From Cytophagales bacterium (GTDB taxonomy: Bacteria > Bacteroidota > Bacteroidia > Cytophagales > Cyclobacteriaceae), in NCBI GenBank assembly GCA_022360055.1, contig JAKSDO010000219.1, positions 1 through 45,499 of the forward strand: DNA of 45,499 nucleotides, in the 5' to 3' direction. Positions 7,382 to 15,220 of the stretch are shown here, piece after piece (position 1 is the first letter of the stretch; the number at the start of each line of letters is the position of its first letter). A program made the translations under genes and the position numbers. The notes beneath the pieces are model-generated. The model made no database searches and had not been told where the DNA came from. It saw nothing but the letters and a program-made list of their open reading frames with translations.

Positions 7382-8461
7382 ATGTTTAGACTGATTGAGA
7401 AATATTCGAAGCAAATAGACGGGGCCATCCTTATTCTCGGGTTTGTTTTTGGAGCAAACTTGTTCATCTTTTTCAGGCAGTCAGGCATTGATGAAACCAC
7501 CCGAAGCATTATGTTTGGAAGGTATGGTTTTCACTTTCTCACACCTACGATTGGAGGAATTGTTATTGGAGTAACCATTTTTTGGCTGGAGTATAGGTTT
7601 TTCAAAAACCTGGCACACTATGACCGCAGGTGGATATTTGTTTTAAAATTTATGGTGATTTCAGGTGTGGTTGTATTGAGTGTGATCGTCTTGCAAACGG
7701 GGGTTAACATCATAGCATGGGGGAGTACATTGATGCAAGCCCTTCGGAAATCATGGGGGTTTATTTCATCGGGGACCTTCCTTTCTCTTTATGTGTATTT
7801 GATCTTGCTGAGCATCACGATCAATTTTTTTAGGGAGCTGGGCAATCGCTTTGGGCACGGGATCATCATCAACTACCTTATTGGAAAGTACCGTGAGCCG
7901 GTGGAAGAATATCGTGTGTTTATGTTTTTAGATTTAAACAGTTCCACAGCCATTGCCGAAGAATTGGGGCATGTGAAGTATAGCCGCTTTTTGAATAAAT
8001 GCTTTAGTGATCTGTCGGAGGTATTGACGGCATACGATGGGGAGGTCTACCAGTATGTGGGTGATGAAGCCGTCATCACATGGAATGGAGATCAACTCCA
8101 GAACCTCTTGAATCCAATCCTTCTTTTTGAAGCCTACTCGGCAAACCTCAAGGACAATAGTAAGGTTTATCTGGAGAAGTTTGGGATCTTTCCAACTTTT
8201 AAAGCATCCATTCATTGCGGTATCGTGTCCGTTACAATGGTAGGTGGGGCAAGAAAAGAGATGGCATTTCATGGCGATGTATTAAATACCGCATCGAGAA
8301 TACTGGAGCAGTGCACAAGGCTGGGCAAAAACTTGCTGATAACAGACTCATATGCTCATTTGCTGAAAGGCAATAAGAACATGAGTGCCATCTACATGAA
8401 GGATTTATTCCTTAGGGGCAAAAAAGATATAACAGGTATTTATCAACCGATTTTGAACTGA
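7382..8461 (+). CDS. Membrane-anchored class III adenylate/guanylate cyclase
   Basis: This 359-residue protein has four predicted transmembrane helices in the first 150 residues, then a class III cyclase catalytic domain (about 175-359). The first metal-binding aspartate lies in FMFLDLNSSTA (Asp184) and the second in YVGDEAVITW (Asp228). The motif FHGDVLNTASRI carries the Asn and Arg typical of the transition-state region, so catalytic residues look intact. It would make cAMP (or cGMP) from NTP at the inner membrane. It ends the efflux operon, an unusual partner for a TetR-regulated exporter, and may be co-transcribed with it. Nucleotide specificity cannot be decided from sequence alone. Confidence 0.85.
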   Translation: MFRLIEKYSKQIDGAILILGFVFGANLFIFFRQSGIDETTRSIMFGRYGFHFLTPTIGGIVIGVTIFWLEYRFFKNLAHYDRRWIFVLKFMVISGVVVLSVIVLQTGVNIIAWGSTLMQALRKSWGFISSGTFLSLYVYLILLSITINFFRELGNRFGHGIIINYLIGKYREPVEEYRVFMFLDLNSSTAIAEELGHVKYSRFLNKCFSDLSEVLTAYDGEVYQYVGDEAVITWNGDQLQNLLNPILLFEAYSANLKDNSKVYLEKFGIFPTFKASIHCGIVSVTMVGGARKEMAFHGDVLNTASRILEQCTRLGKNLLITDSYAHLLKGNKNMSAIYMKDLFLRGKKDITGIYQPILN

Positions 8462-8469
8462 GGTTTGGG

Positions 8470-8486
8470 ATGCCTTATTGAGGCAT
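8470..8486 (+). terminator. Weak hairpin after the efflux operon
   Basis: ATGCCT (8470-8475) pairs with AGGCAT (8481-8486) around a five-base loop, nine bases after the cyclase stop. No clear U-tract follows, so it is at best a weak terminator or an RNA-stabilising hairpin. Confidence 0.25.
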
Positions 8487-8504
8487 GATAAAATCGTTCT
8501 GAAG

Positions 8505-8585
8505 ATGGATGGCAAAGCGTTCAAACTGATTGCTGTAGAACTCGTAGAATCACATAAAACCGTAGCTGAAGTATCAAAGGAATTG
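8505..8585 (+). mobile_element. IS3-family OrfA transposase remnant
   Basis: Translation from ATG 8505 gives KAFKLIAVELVESHKTVAEV and then SKEL, closely resembling the N-terminal helix-turn-helix start of IS3-family OrfA (pattern FK..AV.LVESGK.VAEVAKEL). Similarity stops near 8585, after about 27 codons, and the frame runs on as unrelated sequence to a stop at 8630. The rest of the element (OrfB, right end) is absent. Immediately beyond the breakpoint lies a truncated hybrid two-component gene on the other strand, so this marks a recombination junction. Confidence 0.5.
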
Positions 8586-8874
8586 CTGTTATGTTATTTG
8601 AATCCAGTGAGCTGTGTCTGTAAATTGTAAATTCATATCCATCATATCAATTTAATCCATCACTAGTTCCAAACCACATATATCCTTTACTATCCTTGAA
8701 GATGGACGTGACACTCTTTTGTGACAGATCGTCCTTTACAGAAAGGTGACTAAAGGAGGTTGTCTTGCTTTGAGAAAGTAAAGCAGGGCTAAGAATAAAA
8801 AAACCAAAGCAAAATAGTATTATTGAAAATGATTTAGTACAAATCTCTATATTATATGAATGGATCTGAATCAT
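8586..8874 (-). pseudogene. Hybrid two-component regulator, 5' fragment with internal stop
   Basis: On the minus strand from ATG 8874 there is a signal peptide-like segment, then a start typical of HTCS propeller domains (FSHLSVKDDLSQKSVTSIF, GYMWFGTSDGLN). The frame meets TGA at 8647-8649 where Arg is expected (GLN-R-YDG), yet the same frame continues with YDGYEFTIYRHSSLDSNNIT, clearly the same domain. Similarity ends near 8586 at the IS3 remnant. So the gene has a nonsense mutation and has lost over 95 percent of its length. It is a different gene from the intact HTCS at 10826-14986. Its start overlaps the divergent tetR gene by 19 bases. Confidence 0.7.
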
Positions 8875-9455
8875 ATAATACCTGGCTTGAAACAGCTTAT
8901 CGACTCTTTGCGGAGGAAGGTCCGGAAAACTTTTCGATAAAAGCGCTTGCGCAGAAGTGCGGACTTCCCAGAACGAATTTCTATTATTATTTTGAAAACA
9001 AAGAAGAAATAATTGATAAAATTATTGAGCTACATTTTACAACAACTATCGAAACATTCAATGAAGAATTAAAAAAGCGACTACATACGTATGTCCCGGA
9101 TTTGTTTGTTATCCTTTATGATTTTAAGTTAGGAATTCAGTTTGCAAAACAGCTGTTCAAAAACAGGGAGATTCAAAAATATAACGACGCCTATAAAAAA
9201 GGTGTAGCTCTTTCTGCCGACATACTGATTCCAAAATTTAAAACATTTTTTGAAATAGACCTCTCCGATGGAATAGTTAAAACATTATGGTTTACCTTAG
9301 TAGACACCTGGTACTCAAGATTAAACTTTAATGATTTTTCTGTCGCTTCTCAATGCACTTTGCATTACGAAATCATAGACAGTGTTCTACCGCTTACGAG
9401 GAAAACTATTATTACACAAAACAATTCTAGCAACTCTTTCGACGCTCCTGTCTAA
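8856..9455 (+). CDS. TetR/AcrR-family transcriptional regulator
   Basis: This 199-residue protein has an N-terminal TetR helix-turn-helix (about residues 8-55: YRLFAEEGPENFSIKALAQK, CGLPRTNFYYYFENKEEII) and a helical effector-binding half with no recognisable subfamily signature. It is at the left of the catabolic island, convergent with the SDR gene and divergent from the broken HTCS fragment. Its reading frame is intact, so it may still regulate, perhaps the SDR gene or distant targets. No obvious dyad operator was found nearby. It is more AT-rich than the efflux operon to its left. Confidence 0.8.
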   Translation: MNGSESYNTWLETAYRLFAEEGPENFSIKALAQKCGLPRTNFYYYFENKEEIIDKIIELHFTTTIETFNEELKKRLHTYVPDLFVILYDFKLGIQFAKQLFKNREIQKYNDAYKKGVALSADILIPKFKTFFEIDLSDGIVKTLWFTLVDTWYSRLNFNDFSVASQCTLHYEIIDSVLPLTRKTIITQNNSSNSFDAPV

Positions 9456-9780
9456 AAAAACACCCGGCATCCTGCTTTAACCCGAAATATGCCATATCCT
9501 TTCTATTCCGAGCCTGAATTACTTCAAATCAGTCCCTTCGTTTCGTTTTACTTTTCACCATAGCGGTGCTAAGCTGTCAAAGTAAAACTTCCTGATTTAT
9601 TGCAATTTAAGCGCTCATAACGAAATCTATCGCATCATCCAGTTTGACATTGGAAAAACAAATTGATCTAAATAACACTCAAATATTATGATTGTGACCG
9701 ACTGGATGAAAAAGGTATTGCCATATCGAGTTTACTTCATCAAAGAAGAAGTGCTGGCAGCTATGTCTCGTCCTAAGCCT
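9456..9780. other. Intergenic region between tetR and the SDR gene, no gene supported
   Basis: These 325 bases separate the convergent tetR and SDR genes. A plus-strand frame starts at ATG 9688 with a protein-like beginning (MIVTDWMKKVLPYRVYFIKE), but it runs into the SDR gene antisense and the frame upstream is broken by several stops. This may be the decayed tail of a lost gene, but I cannot name it. No strong terminator is visible. Confidence 0.4.
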
Positions 9781-10545
9781 CTAAAGTGCAGTGTAACCTC
9801 CGTCAATAATCAGATCGCTACCTGTCATATAGGACGAGGAATCACTAATAAGGTAAATAAAAAGCCCTACCAGATCTCCTGGTTTTCCTAATTTGCGCAA
9901 AGGAATTCTTGATTTCCATCCGGCATGATAAGACTTCATCTCCTCAACTAAATCTGTGGCAATATATCCCGGACTTACACTATTAACACGAATATTATTG
10001 CCAGCCCACTCTACAGCCAGAGCTTTTGTCAAGTGTTTTACCCCCGCCTTAGAAGCACAATAATTTGCTATTGTTTGCGGGGTATTTACTATATGAGCAG
10101 ACATTGAAGCTGTGTTTATAATACTCCCTCCAACTCCTTGTTTAACCATTGCCTGTGCTTGTGCCTGTGCGGCTAAGAATACCCCGTTAAGATTCACATC
10201 TATAACCTTTTTAAAATCTTCATAAGAGATATCAATAGCTTTTTCAATATTGGCTATTCCGGCATTATTCATTCCAAAATCTATCTGTCCAAAATCTGCA
10301 ATAAACGAATTCATCATATTATCCACAGACTCCGGATTAGTAACATCACATTGATAGGCAATAACTTTTACACTGTGCTTCCGTTCCAGTTCATCAGCTA
10401 GTTCTTTAGACTTTTCTACACGCACATCAACAAGTCCTAACATTGCGCCTCTGGCAGCTAATTCTTTTGCCAAATTACTTCCGATACCTCCCGATGCCCC
10501 TGTAATTATTCCTTTTTTTCCTTTGATACTAAATAATTCATCCAT
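9781..10545 (-). CDS. SDR-family NAD(P)-dependent dehydrogenase (sugar/polyol type)
   Basis: This 254-residue classical short-chain dehydrogenase has cofactor motif TGASGGIG (residues 15-22), NNAG (93-96), catalytic Ser in NTASMS (about 147) and the YxxxK pair Tyr162/Lys166 (NYCASK). Asp40 at the end of the second strand favours NAD(H) over NADP(H). Length and motifs resemble those of gluconate, sorbitol or arabinitol dehydrogenases, but the substrate cannot be read from sequence. It lies 280 bases downstream of the HTCS gene on the same strand. It could interconvert a polyol and a ketose feeding the kinase and aldolase of the operon on the other strand. Confidence 0.87.
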   Translation of the reverse strand: MDELFSIKGKKGIITGASGGIGSNLAKELAARGAMLGLVDVRVEKSKELADELERKHSVKVIAYQCDVTNPESVDNMMNSFIADFGQIDFGMNNAGIANIEKAIDISYEDFKKVIDVNLNGVFLAAQAQAQAMVKQGVGGSIINTASMSAHIVNTPQTIANYCASKAGVKHLTKALAVEWAGNNIRVNSVSPGYIATDLVEEMKSYHAGWKSRIPLRKLGKPGDLVGLFIYLISDSSSYMTGSDLIIDGGYTAL

Positions 10546-10825
10546 CTTATTATATTGTTAAATTAAATTTTAATTGACATTTGCAACTTTTCTTTCGTAT
10601 TGTGCTGTATAATGCATCACCTTCCGAATGTTTGGCATACCCCCCTACATACATATTCCCTTTACCCATACGTAATGGTGTGTTATCCGTGTATTTATAG
10701 TTTCCCCTGCCAATAAAAGACTTCAAATTATTCCATCACGTTATTTTTTACTTAACCGTAGTATAAAATTTGTCGAAGAAATATTTTAGCTTAGCCTGAT
10801 TCAAAGGTTTAGCTTAAAAAATAAT

Positions 10826-13800
10826 TCACACCAAATCGGGTGACAGACCAAATTGTTTTTTAAAACACTTTTTAAAATAATCTATGTCTTTAAACCCCAC
10901 TTTTTCTGCCACAAATGTATAATTGGCAGAATTCTGCTGCAGCAATTTCATAGCTTCGTTTAGACGGATAACACGTACATATTCAATGGCTGTTTTTCCG
11001 GTTAACCCCTTTATTTTTCTATAAAGTGTAGCGCGGCTCATTCCAATTTGTTTACCAAGTTCTTCTACCGAAAATTCAACTTCTTCCATTTTTAGCACTA
11101 CCATTTTCTCCAATTTTTCCAAAAATGCCCGGTCGAGGTTATTTAGTTTTTTTGATGTTATTTTTCCAACAGGTTTTTTTTGTAGTTGTTTCCAGATCCG
11201 TTCTCTATTTTCCATTAATGCCTGCATGCGCGCCAGCAAGATATCGGTATCAAATGGTTTCTCTATATAATCGTCGGCCCCACTTTCAAATCCTGAGAGC
11301 ACACTGTCTTTCCCCGACTTTGCAGTTAATAAAAGAACCGGCACGTGGCTTACTGAAATGTTACTTTTAATACGATTGCAAAATGTTATTCCATCCATTT
11401 TTGGCATCATGATATCCGACACAATAATATCTGGCACCAACTCCAAAGCCTTTTGCAAACCTTCTTCTCCATTATGAGAAATACTTACATAATACTTCTC
11501 ATCCAATATACTCCGAAGAAAAGAGCAGAGATCATAATTATCTTCAACGATCAATACCCTTGGTTTCCGATATTTTTGATTCTTGAATGATTCTAATACG
11601 TCTTTGTCTATGGCACTTTGTCCAGGTCGTTCCTCTGTTTCTACCTTTTCATCATTCCCGAACGTCGTTTCGATCAATGGAATTTCTACAATAAACCGGC
11701 TTCCCTTTCCTTCTTCACTTTCCACGGCTATTTTTCCACCATGCAATTCAACCATTTCTTTTGCTAATGATAAACCAATACCTGTTCCTGTTTCGGAGTC
11801 ATCGGAATTTACCTGATAAAAACGTTCAAAAACCTGTTGATGCTCCGACGATTTTATCCCTTTACCGGAATCTTCTACCTTAATTATCAGTGTTTTCGCT
11901 GTTTGGTCTTTTAAAATGATTATACCAATTTCGCCTCCGTTTGGTGTATATTTAAATGCATTGGAAAGTAGATTAAAAATTATTTTCTCCATTTTTTCCC
12001 GGTCAATCCAGACGGGTAAGCTTTCAAATTCTGCTAAAAGTTCAAATGAAATTTCTTTTCGGTTCGCCTCTTCATAAAACGAATACATTACACTTCTAAC
12101 AAAACTTATAATATCAGCCTTTTCAACCTTCAACTTTAAGACACCTCTTTCCTGTTTGCTAAAATCCATCATTTGCGTAATCAGTCGCGATAATATTTCG
12201 GCATTTCGTTTTATTAAGGACAGAACAGATTTATGTTTTTCCTGCAAATCCTTATCCTGTTGAATGTTTTCTAATGGTCCAAGAATTAAGGTCAATGGGG
12301 TTTTTAGTTCGTGCGATATATTCATGAAAAAGCGTTGTTTTAATGCGTTCAATTCGCGGTCCTTCTCGCGCTCCATATTTGCTACTCGCAGGTCTTCACC
12401 AAATTTCGCCTTGTTTTTATTGTATCGCCGCACAAAATAAAAAAGTGTTCCAATACCGATTACATACAACACAAATGCCCACCAACGCAGCCAGTACGGA
12501 AAATCGATATGCAGCTCTATTGTACTTTCAGGAATTTCGTCGCCGGGAACACCGGATATTGCTTTTACCCTAAACGTGTAATTACCCCCTCCAAGGTTAG
12601 TGTAGGTAGCAAAACGGTGGTTGGCATCGGCCATTTGCCAGCTACGGTTAAAACCATCCAGTTTATATTGATATGATATTTTCTCGGCATTGGAATAATC
12701 AAGGGCAGCAAATTCAAATGAAAAGCTGTTCTCGTTGTATTTCAAATCCAGTTCTTTTTGAATTGATATATCATTTTCAAGAAGTTTTCGACCGTGTATC
12801 CGTTCACCAACTTTCACCGACCGGTTAAACAATTTAAAATCGGTAATATGCAAGGCAGTTATTTGGTTGTATCGAAGTACTTTTTGCGGGGTAAAAGAAT
12901 TCACTCCTTGTGTCCCTCCAATAATAACCTGTCCTTTAGAATTAGTAAATACAGCGTTTGTGTTGAATTCGTTACTCAACAAACCATCATTTTCGTAGAA
13001 ATTGTAAAAGGTCCCGTTAATTTTGCTAAACATCGAAATTCCGTTTACCGAAGTAATCCACAGGTTTCCATGTTCATCGCCCGAAATTGCTTTGACCACA
13101 TTATTCACCAAACCATCACTTTCCGTATAAACTTTTATTTCATTGGTTTCGGTATCCAAACGATTTAGTCCGGCATCGGTTCCAATCCACAACATCCCTT
13201 CGGCATCAACAAATAACGAGTTTATCCAATTTCCCGACAAAGTACCTGTGATTTCCGGTTGCGAAAAGAACGTCTCAAATTTATTGTTACGATCCGGTTT
13301 GCTTAATTTATTTAACCCAAAAGCAGTGCCAACCCAAATATTTCCAGATTTATCCTCTGTAATTGCCCTGATATCGTTATTGCTTATCGATGAATTATTT
13401 GTTGCATCGTGTTTATAGTGTTCAAAATAATATTCACCGCGTTTTGCCACAACTAATTTATCCAAACCCCCTCCGGCTGTTCCTATCCACAAATTCCCAA
13501 GTCTATCGTTGTATAAAGACCTGATATCGTTATAGCTTACCGAATTTTGCGCCGGATTATTAATTGTAAATTTCGTAATGGTAGGCTGCTCAGAATCATC
13601 AATGAACTCAACCAAATTAAGTCCACCCCCCAAGGTTCCTGCCCACAATCTTCCCCAATTGTCGTAACTTAGTGCGTGTACAATATCACTTCCCAATTCA
13701 ATATTCCGGAAGATCATCTCTTCGGCATATTGATTTTCGGAACCAGGATCATTCTTCAAAATCGACTGATACAATCCACCACCGTTTGTGCCGATCCAGA

Positions 13801-14986
13801 GTGATTCATCGTTTTCGGCAATTGCGTACACATCCTGATTTTCAACATCTTCAAAAGCTTCATTTTTTATCGGTACAGTAGAAAATGTGGATTTATCCGA
13901 ACCAAATGAAAATACACCTCCGCCTGAGGTTCCAAGCCAAATTCGCTGCGAGCGATCTTCGTAGATTGCCCTTATATTATTACTTTTTAATCCAAACGGG
14001 GATGTGCGTTCCATTTTAATCTTCTCAAAAGATGCGTCTTCAAAACGAAAACGGTTAAGCCCGCCATCTTCGGTGCCCAACCACAGCTCCTTATTGCTTG
14101 CTGCCAGGATACTAATTACCCGGCTATCGGAAACGCCCTTTTCACTTCCCTTTTCTTGCCTGAAATATTGAAATTTTCCTTTCTGCTCATCCAACATTCC
14201 GGCACCACCGCCCCATGTCCCTACCCAAATATTTCCATTAAAATCTTGCTGAATAGAACGTACACAACTTAATGCCTGATAGTTTCCATCTTCCGGTTCA
14301 AATTGAAAATAATCAAAGAAAGGCTCAGAATCTTTATAGATTAAACGATTTAATCCGCCCCCTTCGGTGCCCACCCACATTGTTCCATTTTTATCTTCAA
14401 AAACCCAATGTACGTTATCGTTACTTAAACTTCCAGGTTTATTACCTGCTTTAAATTGAGAAAACGTTTGAGTAGCAGCGTCGAACTTATTAAGTCCACC
14501 ACCCTGAGTGCCCACCCAAATTTCACCCCGGCTATCGCAATACACTATCTCAATATTGTTGAAACTTAAATGCGATGAATCTTGTGCATAATATTGAGCA
14601 AACTGATTCGTGGCAATATGTAAGCGTGAAAGCCCTCGGGCAGTTCCGATCCACAAACCACCTTTTTGGTCGATACAAATAGATTTTACGAGATTGTGGC
14701 ATAAACTATTCGGATTGTCCGGAATAGACTTAAAAACTTTGAAATTGTTTCCGTCAAACCGGCAAAGGCCATCCATTGTACCAAACCACATAAATCCCAA
14801 CGAATCCTGAGTTATGCAATTTACGGTGTTATGAGAAAGTCCGTCGCGGATGGTGTACTGGTTGAAAATTGTTTTGGTTTGTTGGGCATTTATCACATAC
14901 GAACTCAGCAATAGGATATAGATTAAGAATAAACCCCTAACCTTTTCCCTTGAATTGTTCAATAAGATATTTCCCCTCTTAATCAT
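10826..14986 (-). CDS. Hybrid two-component system sensor-regulator (HTCS)
   Basis: This one-protein signalling system has 1386 residues. A signal peptide (about 14-34) is followed by two seven-bladed propellers made of Reg_prop repeats with the recurring motif W(V/I)GT-GGGL (about 40-760), then a Y_Y_Y domain (about 765-828). One transmembrane helix follows (about 830-853), then a histidine kinase with the H-box FFMNISHELKTPLT (His about 892), HATPase motifs, a receiver domain (IVEDN, phosphoacceptor Asp in SDIMMPKMDG near 1189) and a C-terminal AraC helix-turn-helix (about 1285-1386). Such proteins sense a periplasmic sugar and activate adjacent operons. It faces the cytochrome/aldolase operon across an intergenic region with phased direct repeats. 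All catalytic motifs look intact. Confidence 0.95.
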   Translation of the reverse strand: MIKRGNILLNNSREKVRGLFLIYILLLSSYVINAQQTKTIFNQYTIRDGLSHNTVNCITQDSLGFMWFGTMDGLCRFDGNNFKVFKSIPDNPNSLCHNLVKSICIDQKGGLWIGTARGLSRLHIATNQFAQYYAQDSSHLSFNNIEIVYCDSRGEIWVGTQGGGLNKFDAATQTFSQFKAGNKPGSLSNDNVHWVFEDKNGTMWVGTEGGGLNRLIYKDSEPFFDYFQFEPEDGNYQALSCVRSIQQDFNGNIWVGTWGGGAGMLDEQKGKFQYFRQEKGSEKGVSDSRVISILAASNKELWLGTEDGGLNRFRFEDASFEKIKMERTSPFGLKSNNIRAIYEDRSQRIWLGTSGGGVFSFGSDKSTFSTVPIKNEAFEDVENQDVYAIAENDESLWIGTNGGGLYQSILKNDPGSENQYAEEMIFRNIELGSDIVHALSYDNWGRLWAGTLGGGLNLVEFIDDSEQPTITKFTINNPAQNSVSYNDIRSLYNDRLGNLWIGTAGGGLDKLVVAKRGEYYFEHYKHDATNNSSISNNDIRAITEDKSGNIWVGTAFGLNKLSKPDRNNKFETFFSQPEITGTLSGNWINSLFVDAEGMLWIGTDAGLNRLDTETNEIKVYTESDGLVNNVVKAISGDEHGNLWITSVNGISMFSKINGTFYNFYENDGLLSNEFNTNAVFTNSKGQVIIGGTQGVNSFTPQKVLRYNQITALHITDFKLFNRSVKVGERIHGRKLLENDISIQKELDLKYNENSFSFEFAALDYSNAEKISYQYKLDGFNRSWQMADANHRFATYTNLGGGNYTFRVKAISGVPGDEIPESTIELHIDFPYWLRWWAFVLYVIGIGTLFYFVRRYNKNKAKFGEDLRVANMEREKDRELNALKQRFFMNISHELKTPLTLILGPLENIQQDKDLQEKHKSVLSLIKRNAEILSRLITQMMDFSKQERGVLKLKVEKADIISFVRSVMYSFYEEANRKEISFELLAEFESLPVWIDREKMEKIIFNLLSNAFKYTPNGGEIGIIILKDQTAKTLIIKVEDSGKGIKSSEHQQVFERFYQVNSDDSETGTGIGLSLAKEMVELHGGKIAVESEEGKGSRFIVEIPLIETTFGNDEKVETEERPGQSAIDKDVLESFKNQKYRKPRVLIVEDNYDLCSFLRSILDEKYYVSISHNGEEGLQKALELVPDIIVSDIMMPKMDGITFCNRIKSNISVSHVPVLLLTAKSGKDSVLSGFESGADDYIEKPFDTDILLARMQALMENRERIWKQLQKKPVGKITSKKLNNLDRAFLEKLEKMVVLKMEEVEFSVEELGKQIGMSRATLYRKIKGLTGKTAIEYVRVIRLNEAMKLLQQNSANYTFVAEKVGFKDIDYFKKCFKKQFGLSPDLV

Positions 14987-15032
14987 ACCTCACTTAATTT
15001 TCCCATAGATTTTTTAGTTCACTAGCCGGATT

Positions 15033-15040
15033 CAAACATA
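15033..15040 (-). promoter_or_regulatory. HTCS gene promoter, -7 element
   Basis: Read on the minus strand, 15040-15033 is TATGTTTG, an exact fit to the Bacteroidota -7 consensus TAnnTTTG, about 47 bases upstream of the HTCS ATG. No convincing -33 TTTG is seen at the expected distance. Confidence 0.45.
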
Positions 15041-15111
15041 TAAAAAATAGTTCTACTAAAGATTGTCTTTCCTATCAAAAATGACACGAAAACACCTGAC
15101 AAAGTTCAACT

Positions 15112-15161
15112 TGCAACATCTGTCCGACAGTTTGCAACATTCATCTGGCAATCTGCAACAT
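15112..15161 (+). promoter_or_regulatory. Three TGCAACAT repeats with 21-bp period, candidate HTCS binding sites
   Basis: TGCAACAT occurs at 15112-15119, 15133-15140 and 15154-15161, exactly 21 bp apart, so all three would lie on the same DNA face two helical turns apart. AraC-family DNA-binding domains bind direct repeats with this spacing (AraC I1-I2 are 21 bp centre to centre). The third copy ends 29 bases before the -7 element of the operon, next to the -33 position, as expected for an activator contacting polymerase. The adjacent HTCS has an AraC domain and is the obvious candidate ligand. Confidence 0.65.
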
Positions 15162-15190
15162 CCTTCTATATACAAATTATAAGCATCCGG

Positions 15191-15198
15191 TAATTTTG
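15191..15198 (+). promoter_or_regulatory. Promoter -7 element of the cytochrome/aldolase operon
   Basis: TAATTTTG fits TAnnTTTG, 23 bases before the ATG at 15221. A TTTG -33 box is lacking at the expected place, consistent with dependence on an activator bound at the upstream repeats. Confidence 0.5.
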
Positions 15199-15220
15199 AA
15201 AACCGGAAAAATTTAGAGGA

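Noticed and set aside
9688-9891. 67-codon plus-strand frame
   Set aside because: It runs antisense through the 3' end of the SDR gene and has no recognisable family; at most a decayed fragment at its start.
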